Source of the DNA: Isoetes taiwanensis
Taxonomy: Eukaryota > Streptophyta > Lycopodiopsida > Isoetales > Isoetaceae
NCBI GenBank assembly: GCA_021234155.1
Contig: JAJEKV010000011.1
Location: 22,642,416 to 22,706,415 of the forward strand
Direction of reading: 5' to 3'
Length of the DNA: 64,000 bases
The position numbers and the translations under genes are program-made. How positions within the stretch are numbered: position 1 is the first letter of the stretch; each line of letters starts with the position of its first letter. The notes beneath the pieces were generated by a model that worked only from the letters and a program-made list of their open reading frames with translations, had not been told where the DNA came from and ran no database searches. Shown here in pieces: positions 54,960-64,000 of this stretch.

Positions 54960-56632
54960 GCTCCACATTGCTTTTAGTTAATACCCCTCATTGTAAACAA
55001 CCCGTAACCCTCATGTTTTCACTGAACTGTGTAAATTTGTCTTCTATTAAGGCTTTACTAAAAATATCTGCAACCTAATTTGAAGTGTGTACATACATCA
55101 TTTATATATAATCCTTATCAACAAGAAATGCACATTTAATTCAATGTGCTTAGTTCTCTTGTGATCAACTGGATTTTTATTGCCATGCAACTTTGGTTGT
55201 CTGTCAAAATCGTTGTTGGCTCAATTTGTCCACAGTTTAACTCACTCAATATCCTTCTTATCCATACTATTTCTTTTGATACCAATGACGAGGCAACATA
55301 TTTTGCTCTTGCTGATGACATGGCAATAGCACTTTGCTTTTTAGTTCTCCATGCAAATTGCACCTCCAGCTAGCAATATAACAAAGCCAAAAGTTGAATT
55401 TCTGCAACTGAGGTCTCCTCCCTAGTCTGCATCACTATAAGCTTGTAAACACAAGTTACTAGATCATATGTTATCCCATAATCTCTTGTTCCTTTCAAAT
55501 ATCTGAGAACCCTTTTTGCTGTTGTCCAATGCAATCTGTTAGGATTATAATTTCTTCTGCTCAGTACATTCACTGCATATGTTATATCAGGTCTTGTGTT
55601 GTTGGAGAGATACAGGAGGCAACCAACAAGTGCTCTGTAGGGTGTTTCTTCCATTTCCTTCATTTCTTCTTCTGTCACAATTACATCTATAGTAAGTTAA
55701 TGCCCTGATACTATTGGCATTTTCACAGTATGAGCTTCTTCAAGGTTAAATCTTTTCAACATATTCTCAATATGTCTGGTTTGCTTCAGCTTCAGAATCC
55801 TTCTCTCTCTGTCTCTTAATACTTCAATGCCTGCAAATTGTTTGAGCTCCCCTAAGTCTGCCATTTCAAATCTGTTTTTGAGTATGTCCTTGCACTAGTT
55901 TAGACTAGCAGCCATAATGCAATCATCCATATAGAGTGCAATGATGCAGTGCTCCTCTTCCAATCTATATCTAGATAGATTTCCATCATTTTTCACCTTC
56001 TCAAACCCTTGGTCCCAGAGATAACTACCAATGCAGTTATATCATTCTCTGGAGGCTTGTTTGAGTCCATAAACAGCTCGATTTAATTTCCATATCATTT
56101 TTTCTCCTTCATCAAATCCACGTGATTGTTTTAAAAATATGGTCCCCTCCAGCTTTTCATTTAAAAATGCAGCCTTTACATCCATATGACGTAGTTCAAG
56201 ATTTAGGGCATTTGCCAAACTCAACAATAGTCTAAGACTAGTTAGTTTGACAATGGGGGAATAAATTTCATCATAATCTTTTCCCTTTTTCTGCGTAAAT
56301 CCTTGAGCTACTAGCCTTGCCTTGTATTTTTTACTTCCATTCGCATTTGCCTTTATCTTGAAGAGCCATTTGCTTTTTATAATATTTTGGTCAATATTAT
56401 ACTATATTTTGGTCAATTTTCGGTCATTGCCTCTTTCATTAAATGAATCTAGCTTGTCTTTCATTGCCTCTAGCCATTTAATTTTATCATTTGAATTCAA
56501 TGCATCTTCAAATATTTTAGGTACTAATGTGTCTTCAGCTAGGTTGAGAAATAGGTCATGATCGTGATCTGGATCTTTCCCTGTAGTTGTTTTTCCATAT
56601 TCATTTACATCTATTTTTACATCTTGAATCAA
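54960..56632 (-). pseudogene. Old minus-strand copia pol remnant
   Basis: From 56632 downward: SNDKIKWLEAMKDKLDSF, then RT pieces (RHMDVKAAFLNEKLEGTIF, YMDDCIMA near 55930), TPYRALVGCLLYLSNNTRPD, YAVNVLSRRNYNPNRLHW and RNase H pieces to ADIFSKAL near 55070. There are many stops and frameshifts, so this is the oldest layer here. Its upstream half (gag, protease, integrase) would lie beyond the nested elements to the right, outside the window. Confidence 0.8.
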
Positions 56633-56642
56633 TCTACCCGTT

Positions 56643-56834
56643 TCTTAAGTTTAGGAAAACAGCAGAGATAACTAGAATGCAGATGTATTATTGAATAGAG
56701 AAAACTGAATAGGAACAAGCTTCCCATCGTAGCTTCATATAGACACGACTGTTTACCATGGGACATGACTCTTTGCCTACATGGATGACACATCATATGA
56801 TATGCTGAGTTGGCAGGGTTGTTATATTCTAACA
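56643..56834 (-). repeat. 3' LTR of the non-autonomous element
   Basis: About 192 bp. Its last 51 bp match 63950-64000. Confidence 0.75.
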
Positions 56835-57198
56835 CCCTCTGTAATAATTCATTAGAATCATCAGGCAGCATTATCTTCGGCCTTGCAGAGATGTCTCTCT
56901 GCTCTCCTGCCTCATTTTCAAATACTTCTGCCAAACCGTGAAAGTTTTGAGCCTCTCCAATAATCGAAAGTTCTGAAAGTTCTGCCCTTTCTTCCTCAAT
57001 GAATTCGAATTTAGGGGCATCAATCCTGTCCTCTATAGCAACTTCATAGGCCCTGTTCTTGGCTTCTATGGCCTCAGCAGTATTGGCTTCATCAACAGAT
57101 TCAATAGTCTGAACAGACGCTGGGTCGTAAATAGATGTAGAGTGTGGTGAACCAAATCCAAAAACACCAGGTGAGCCGCTCTGGGGAAACCCCGGACT
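56835..57198 (-). pseudogene. Same unrecognised ORF, 3' part
   Basis: Continues in phase from 63122 across the target duplication. It begins Pro/Gly/Ser/Phe-rich (SGSPGVFGFGSPHSTS), then is acidic (EFIEEERAELSELSI) and stays open into the 3' LTR, with the first stop near 56629, outside the element. Confidence 0.6.
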
Positions 57199-57806
57199 TG
57201 AGAACATTTGATCATGTGATATTTGAGTATTATTGACAGGGGAGATAGATATGGTTCCCTGTTCTAAAGTGGAGCATAAGTATGATTGTCTAAATCTAAG
57301 GATCATGTGGGTGCTCAGAAGAATCCTATTGGAGATTGAACAACACAGTTACAATTAGGGTACAAGTGGGAAACAAAGATTTCAAAAGGTTCCATGGTTC
57401 GAGGTAACTTATTTTAGTTCAATGGTTCGAGGTCAAAAATCGAAGTTACGTATGTGGGATATTGTTTAAAACCGGTCGAGCTTGTTCGTGTAAAAACGTC
57501 TGTGGGATATAGATGAGCATTGGAGAAAATAGAATATCCATGGATTCTGGCTTGCCGAGCTGCATCACCGACGGATCATAAGATAAAAGAACTGAAGACA
57601 CGATTGAACAGTGGCTGGAGTAGACGGAGCATCAGAAGTATCTTTGAGTGCTTGGGCTATCGGGAGAAACATTGTAAAAGCAAAGAATTCATATCTATAT
57701 AAATAGTATTCATTATGATTCTTCTAATGGTTCTAGGCTCATATTGTAAAAGGGGAATAGTGTTGGTTGCATGGTTGATTGGACTAAAGCTTGATTATTC
57801 TCTTTA
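57199..57806 (+). repeat. Nested copia 5' LTR
   Basis: 608 bp; very similar to the 3' copy except a divergent patch near 57712-57735. Confidence 0.92.
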
Positions 57807-57820
57807 TTGGTATCAGAGCC

Positions 57821-60800
57821 ATGTCAACTAAATTTGGAGCAAATCTTCTGAACTCCATTGATGTGTTCAAGGGAGAAGGTGGGTTTCAGATATGGAAACA
57901 AGGAATTAAGCAAGTCTTGGAGTTTGAGAAGCTTTGGCACTTGATAGAAGATAATGGTGACAGAAGATCAACAACAATAGTGAGGTCCAGAAGATCTGTT
58001 GCAGGGGAGACCAGTGAAGCTTCTGTTGAAGGTGGAGGTAATAACTCACCTGCAGAAACAAGGGGGCCAGAGGCTGATGATGAGTTCAAAATTATGGAGG
58101 CACAGGCTATTATTACCAGCAAAGTAGGCACTGTCATTAAACTCAAACTAAGAGGTATGAGTCCAAAGGAAATGTGGAATTACATGGTAAGCCAATATGA
58201 GGTTAAGACCTCTTCTCAGATTGATGTGCTTGAAAAGCAATTGAGGAAGCTTACGTTATTTGAAAAGGATAATTTAACTGAATATTTGGAAAAGTTTGAT
58301 TCCATCATTGCAGATTTGGAGGGAGCAGGAATTATACTCAATGATGAGTATCAAATTCTGTCCTTGGCGAGGTCTGTATCCCATAATGTTCAGCTGGCAA
58401 CTTTGATCAGAAATGTAGCAAGGTCAAAGGAGCATGCAATCCAGATGATTAGAACAGAATTTGAGCAGAAGGCTGCTGTTTATGATGAGGATACATCTGC
58501 AGAAGTGTTGTTTGCAGGAAAATCAAAGAAAAGGGAAGGTAAAGGAAAACTTGGACCATGTTACAAGTGCAATCAATATGGATATTTGAAGTTTGAATGT
58601 CCAAATGAGGACAAGACCATTAGGTGCTTTAACTGTGATGGAAAGGGGCACATGGCAGTAAACTGTCCAAGTCCAAAAGGGAGTTCAGGAAATTCAAGGG
58701 GAAGAGGTAGATTTACAAACACAAGAGGAGGAGCTGGCAGAGGAAGATCTGGATTCAGGGGTAATCCATCAGTCAATGTAGTCAAGGAAACAGTTATAGA
58801 TGAAGAAGAGGAAGATGCCACTGCTGAGGTAAGCAAACTTGATGAGCTTTTAACTGTTTCAAAGAATATGCATAAGAAGAATAACAAATTGTTGATAATA
58901 GATTCAGGAGCTGAAAAAACCGTGACTTGTGATCAAACATTGCTGAAGGAGTGTAAGAAGAAAGATGCTGGTCATGTGCAGCTAGGAGATGGAGGCTTGA
59001 AGAAAATTGAAGATTCAGGCATATTAGAGATTTTTGATTTGGAAGGAAAGACTGTGGAATTGAAAGATGTATTGTGTGTTCCAGGGCTTGTTAGAAACTT
59101 GATTTCAGTATGTCAACTAGTGGATTTAGGATACAAAGTTTTGTTTGAAAAACTGGAATGTAAGATTTATCATGGAAATAATATCAACAAACTTGATGAG
59201 CTTTTAACTGTTTCAAAGAATATGCATAAGAAGAATAACAAATTGTTGATAATAGATTCAGGAGCTGAAAAAACCGTGACTTGTGATCAAACATTGCTGA
59301 AGGAGTGTAAGAAGAAAGATGCTGGTCATGTGCAGCTAGGAGATGGAGGCTTGAAGAAAATTAAAGATTCAGGCATATTAGAGATTTTTGATTTGGAAGG
59401 AAAGACTGTGGAATTGAAAGATGTATTGTGTGTTCCAGGGCTTGTTAGAAACTTGATTTCAGTATGTCAACTAGTGGATTTAGGATACAAAGTTTTGTTT
59501 GAAAAACTGGAATGTAAGATTTATCATGGAAATAATATCAAGTTTATTGGGAAAAGAGTTGGTAATCTTTTTGGACTTGACTATAAGCATATTCCAAGTT
59601 TGAATGTGGTAGAATATCCATCATTAAAGACATGGCATAATAGAATGTGTCACACACACATGGATAATATTGACATTCTGCTAAAAAGGGGTCTTATAGC
59701 AGCAAATGAAGGGGAAGACAGAAGTATGATATGTGCAGGTTGCATGTTAGGCAAGCAAACAAGATTTCCATTTAAAAGATCACTAAAGAGAGCTAAGGGA
59801 ATACTGGATTTGATTCACACTGACTTGTGTGGTCCCATAAATGTGACAAGCATGGCTGGCCATAAATATTTTATGACCTTTATAGATGACTTTAGTAGAA
59901 GGACAAAAACTTACTGCTTAAAAACAAAAGATCAGGCATATGAAGCACTTAAACTCTACATTGCTGAAGTTGAACTTGAAACAGGAAGGAGAGTCAAATG
60001 CATTCGTTCAGATAGAGGAGGTGAGTATTTATCTCATGAGTTTAAATGGTTTTGTGCTAAAAGAGGCATTAAAAGACAATTGACGTGTAGATACTCCCCT
60101 CAACAAAACGGAGTAGCAGAGAGGAAAAATAGAACTCTTCTCAATGCAGTAAGATCAATGCTAAAGTATTCTGGATTACCAAATTATGTATGGAATGAGG
60201 CACTTGAGACAGCAGTATATATTCAAAATATTTTGCCATCCACTAGTACAAAGGGAACAGTACCAGAAATGTTGTGGTCTGGGAAGTTACCTAGCTATGA
60301 AAATCTGAGAGCTTATGGTTGCTTGTCATTTGCACATGTCCCATAACAATTAAGAAGGAAGCTTGATGATATGGTATACATTACATATCTAGTAGGATAT
60401 GACTCTAATTCAAAGGGATATAGACTATTTGATCCTGTGCACAGAAAAATTATTGTGAGCAGAGATGTAGTGTTTGATGAACATCAATTTTACAGAAAAA
60501 TTGAAAAAGTTAATGATGAGGGAAAAGGAGACAGTAATCAAGCTATCAATATAGAAGAAAAAACAGAAGTACCAGACAAAGAGATAGATAAGATTGAGTC
60601 AAATAATATGGACAGTGATTCAGATGAAGATACAGATATGCCCCAGATGAAGGACTTAAACATGGCACATGACAGGATTGAAGAAAGCATGTCAGCAGGT
60701 AACAGGGTTGAAGAAGACATGTCTGCAGGTAGTGAAGCAGAAAAGATAAGTTCACGAAATGAAAAAACAAAAAGGAAGGGAAGAAGAACTGAGGCACAAA

Positions 60801-62515
60801 TGTTAAATGATGAGAATCAAGGGCTAACAGACCTGCATGGAAGAAATGAGTTTGGCAGAAGTAGGAGACTCCAGATTCATAATACTGAAATGGAAAATAT
60901 TTTTGATGTTTTAATTCTTGAGAATTGTGACCTGCCAAGAAGTTATGATGAAGCAGTAAATAGTATTCATTCCAAGCAATGGATTAAAGCAATGCAAGAA
61001 GAAATGGATGCATTCCAAAGGACAGGCACCTATGAGGTAGTGGACAAACCAAAGGACAAAAATATTATAGGCAACAAGTGGATCTTTAGAATAAAGCCTG
61101 GAATAGATGGAAAATCAGAAAAATTCAAGGCTAGGTTGGTGGCACAAGGATTTACACAAAAAAGAGGAAGGGACTTTGATGAAACGTTTTCTCCTTTGGT
61201 AAAAATGAATAGCTTGAGAATGTTACTTGCTATTGCAAACTCATGTGATCTTGATGTGCATCACATGGATGTTAGTACTGCATTCTTGAAATGCAAAATT
61301 AGAAGAGGAGGTTTATCTTAAACAAGCACCTGGATTTGAGAAAGAAGAAGGCAAGGTATGGAAATTAAAGAGGGCTGTTTATGGTCTAAGACAGTCCCCA
61401 AGAGAATGGTATAAGTGCATGAATAAATATTTGCAGGATCAAGGATTTGAAAAATTGAATCATGATGGGAATCTATATAGGTTCAAGAATGGAGAAGAAT
61501 GGTGTATTATAGCCTTGTATGTAGACGATAATATCATGGTGGCAAATGGGAAAACAACTCTGCTAAAATGCAAGGAGATACTTAATAGCAAATTCCAAAT
61601 GTCTGACCTTGGGGAGTTGAAAAGGTTTTTGGGAATTGAAGTATTCAGAGATAGGGACAGCAAGATTTTAGCATTAAGCCAGCAAACACAAATACAGAAC
61701 ATGTTGAACAGGTTTGGAATGTTGAATTGTAAGCAAGCACCCCTATAGTACCAGGCCACAAAATTTCAAAGGAAATGAGTCCTCAAACAGAAAATGAGAA
61801 GAAACAAATGGAGAATGTGCCATATAAATCTCTAATTGGATGTTTATCATATGTTGCTAATTGCACAAGACCTGACATAGCTTTTGCAGTAAATTTGTTG
61901 AGCAGATATAATCATGACCCAGGAAAGGCACACTGGATTGCTGCCAAAAGAATTTTAAGGTATTTGAAAGGTACTTTGCATTTTGGCATTATGTATAATT
62001 CAAGTGAACTTAAATTGAAGGCATTCTGTGATGCTGATTGGGGTGGAGATCTTGACCAGAGAAGATCTACTTCAGGTTACATAACCATGTTGGGTGGTGC
62101 ACCAATTGCATGGAAATGCAAAAAGCAGAGTAGTATTACCTTATCAAGTGCTGAGGCAGAATATAATTCTGCCTCCTTAGCTGTGAAAGAAATCTTATGG
62201 GAAAGAAGGCTCTTGAATGAACTTGGTTTTATTCAACAAAGTCCTACAATAATGTTCTGTGACAGTACTAGCTGCATAGCCATGTCTAAAAATCCTGTTC
62301 TGCATGAAAGGTCCAAGCACATAGAGATGGAAGTCCATTTTCTCAGAGATATGGTGGAAAAGAATCAAGTTCATCTGACATACATTTGTACAAGAGAACA
62401 GTTGGATGACTTATTGACTAAAGCTCTACCAGTAACAAGGTTCGAAGAATTGAGGAGCCTACTTAAATGCTGCCAATCAGGAATATCACATGAAGGGGAG
62501 AATGAGAACATTTGA
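57821..62515 (+). pseudogene. Copia gag-pol polyprotein with tandem protease (few lesions)
   Basis: Start ATG 57821, directly after the primer site. Gag (LNSIDVFKGEGGFQIWKQ), then two zinc knuckles: CYKCNQYGYLKFEC, whose His is Tyr, and the normal CFNCDGKGHMAVNC. The protease segment with IDSGAEKTVTCDQ is present twice in tandem (58834-59187 and 59188-59541, 118 residues each). Integrase follows (LIHTDLCGPINV, IDDFSRRTKTYCLK, QQNGVAERKNRTL). TAA at 60344-60346; the same frame continues to RT (GNKWIFRIKPGIDG, HHMDVSTAFL). An extra A near 61292 and an indel near 61741 shift frame. The RT active site LYVDDNIMVA and RNase H (FCDADWGGDLDQRRSTSGY, DDLLTKALP) are intact. Ends TGA 62513-62515. Confidence 0.93.
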
Positions 62516-63121
62516 TCATGTGATATTTGAGTATTATTGACAGGGGAGATGGATATGGTTCCCTGTTCTAAAGTGGAGCATAAGTATGATTGTCTAAATC
62601 TAAGGATCATGTGGGTGCTCAGAAGAATCCTGTTGGAGATTGAACAACACAGTTACAATTAGGGTACAAGTGGGAAACAAAGATTTCAAAAGGTTCCATG
62701 GTTCGAGGTAACTTATTTTAGTTCAATGGTTCGAGGTCAAAAATCGAAGTTACGTATGTGGGATATTGTTTAAAACCGGTCGAGCTTGTTCGTGTAAAAA
62801 CGTCTGTGGGATATAGATGAGCATTGGAGAAAATAGAATATCCATGGATTCCGGCTTGCCGAGCTGCATCACCGACGGATCATAAGATAAAAGAACTGAA
62901 GACACGATTGAATAGTGGCTGGAGTAGACGGAGCATCAGAAGTATCTTTGAGTGCTTGGGCTATCGGGAGAAACATTGTAAAAGCAAAGAATTCATATCT
63001 ATATGAATAGTATTCATTTGGTTTAAATTTAATTTGATAAAGTTGCTCTAGGCTCATATTGTAAAATGGGAATAGTGTTGGTTGCATGGTTGATTGGACT
63101 AAAGCTTGAATATTCTCTTTA
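62503..63121 (+). repeat. Nested copia 3' LTR
   Basis: 619 bp, TGAGAACATT to TCTTTA. Confidence 0.92.
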
Positions 63122-63909
63122 GGACTAATGGAGTATCGAATAGCTGGCTCTTCAACATCAATATCTGCTGCACCATTTCTTTGCATGCGAATCTGTGCAC
63201 CATTTCCGGCATTTATCTCAAACCTATGGAATGGGTAAAGCCTCCATCTCTGTTCCTGCTCTGCTTCCCCTGTTTCGAATTTCTTGGGCATAGCCTCATT
63301 AGCCTCATTGGGAGAGGCCTTCTGTGTGGCCTTAATTTGGCCGATTGCAGTGGCTCTGGCGCGGCCATAGATGTGCGAGCTTGCGGAAGCAAAGGATCTT
63401 AATCCTTCATCAAAGGAATAGCCTTCTCTATTTGTGACAAAGGCGACCCTATTCTTGATCTCATCTCCAACTGTCGCCATTTCTGTACAAGATAATTTTA
63501 TCTGGCCACTATTTAGGGCTTCAAGAACCTTCGCAAAGCCTGTGGCGTTCTCCTCTTTGCCGATAATCCCAACTGTTTCTGAAATTTTCCCTTTTTCTTG
63601 GGCATAAACCTGGCCGTCTTCTTCAGCAACCTCCTTCCGGCCATCAATAACTCTTCTGCCATCTTCATGCAAAGAGGTAATTTCGAAAGTCTTCTTTCTT
63701 AATCCCTCTGAAGGATTTACTCTGACATCAACAGCACCGTCCTCACTATCGTTGCCTGCCGAAATAGAGATGCAGGCAATTACTTTTGCTTTCACCTTCA
63801 CTGGAAGAAATTTTAAGCTTTTCTTCAATCCGGTAAGGCCTATCTTCATCGATTTCTTCCTTCTGCATTTTCTAAATTGGGGAGGGGGCTCCCCTACTTC
63901 ATCTCTCAT
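63122..63909 (-). pseudogene. Unrecognised ORF of the non-autonomous element, 5' part
   Basis: ATG 63909, about 30 bp after the primer site, opens 262 codons up to the insertion point. It is basic at first (FRKCRRKKSMKIGLTGLKK), then mixed and rich in Glu, Lys and Ala, with short internal motifs but no domain I know. It was interrupted by the copia insertion; the reading frame resumes exactly across the GGACT duplication at 57198. This could be a captured host gene fragment or an element-specific protein. Confidence 0.6.
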
Positions 63910-63949
63910 CACTATACGTCCCAGGATCTTCACATAAGCTCTGATACCA

Positions 63950-64000
63950 TCTTAAGTTTAGGAAAACAGCAGAGATAACTAGAATGCAGATGTATTATTG
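63950..64000 (-). repeat. 5' LTR of the non-autonomous element, partial
   Basis: Matches the end of the 3' LTR (56643-56693); the rest lies beyond the right edge of the window. Confidence 0.75.

Larger units (their letters stand above)
57199..63121 (+). mobile_element. Ty1/copia element with duplicated protease
   Basis: 5,923 bp; target duplication GGACT at 57194-57198 and 63122-63126. LTRs start TGAGAACATT and end TCTTTA. PBS TGGTATCAGAGCC at 57808-57820; the gag ATG (57821) follows it immediately. Polypurine tract GAAGGGGAGAA ends at 62502. Nested in the minus-strand non-autonomous element. Confidence 0.95.
56643..64000 (-). mobile_element. Small non-autonomous LTR element, split by a copia insertion
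   Basis: Minus strand. The 3' LTR is 56834-56643 (TGTTAGAATA to CTTAAGA). The same LTR end reappears at 63950-64000 as the 5' LTR, cut by the window. The primer site TGGTATCAGAGC is at 63949-63938 and a purine tract (CAGAGGG) precedes the 3' LTR. Removing the nested copia element and one copy of GGACT leaves an interior of about 1.2 kb containing one long reading frame and no gag, protease, RT or integrase. It sits inside the old copia pol remnant. Confidence 0.8.

Noticed and set aside
57520-57702. 60-codon frame conserved in both LTRs of the nested copia element (also 62824-63006)
   Set aside because: No ATG at the start; conservation reflects the recent identity of the two LTRs.

Overview
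This 64 kb window is nuclear DNA of a land plant with a large, retrotransposon-rich genome. Evidence: LTR elements primed by initiator-Met tRNA (repeated TGGTATCAGAGC primer sites), spliceosomal introns, a plant-type DUF212 phosphatase-like exon and a kinetochore SPC24 homologue. A DIRS-type reverse transcriptase together with an L1-type LINE argues weakly for a fern, lycophyte or other non-flowering plant rather than an angiosperm; this is inference. I found no bacterial operons, CRISPR arrays, rRNA or convincing tRNA genes.

Layout. 1-1978: decayed DIRS-like element (minus strand) cut by the window edge. 1979-4104: degenerate repeats. 4110-4580: a complete miniature LTR element (TRIM) with target duplication ACGGA. 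About 4690-8901: L1-like LINE with an intact ORF1 and a nearly intact ORF2. 8902-26849: mostly non-coding, with tandem repeats, a 780 bp purine tract, a hexanucleotide microsatellite, isolated exon-like pieces and a truncated DUF212 gene (21370-21933). 26855-39989: a 13.1 kb Ty3/gypsy chromovirus with target duplication ACTTA. 40154-41509: a partly palindromic TRIM array with target duplication GATAC. 43464-45049: a five-exon SPC24 gene, the best host gene here. 47220-47975: 3' piece of a second LINE. 48918-53846: a Ty1/copia element (AGGGG). 54960-64000: a three-layer nest, in which an old minus-strand copia pol was hit by a small non-autonomous LTR element, which was in turn hit by a plus-strand copia element (57199-63121, GGACT).

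Main discovery candidate. The chromovirus carries extra reading frames between its primer site and gag. The first (29220-30434) ends in a complete, canonical-length histone H3 core (residues 305-404) whose N-terminal tail has been replaced by about 300 unrelated residues. The frame is fully open although the element's pol has five disabling changes. The same element has a chromodomain-like segment at its integrase end, so it appears to encode both a histone and a possible histone-reading module.

Second candidate. The SPC24 gene seems to use two rare intron types: an AT-AC intron with a U2-like ATAAGT donor, and a U12-type GT-AG intron with a matching branch point. Both keep the frame and yield a 219-residue protein.
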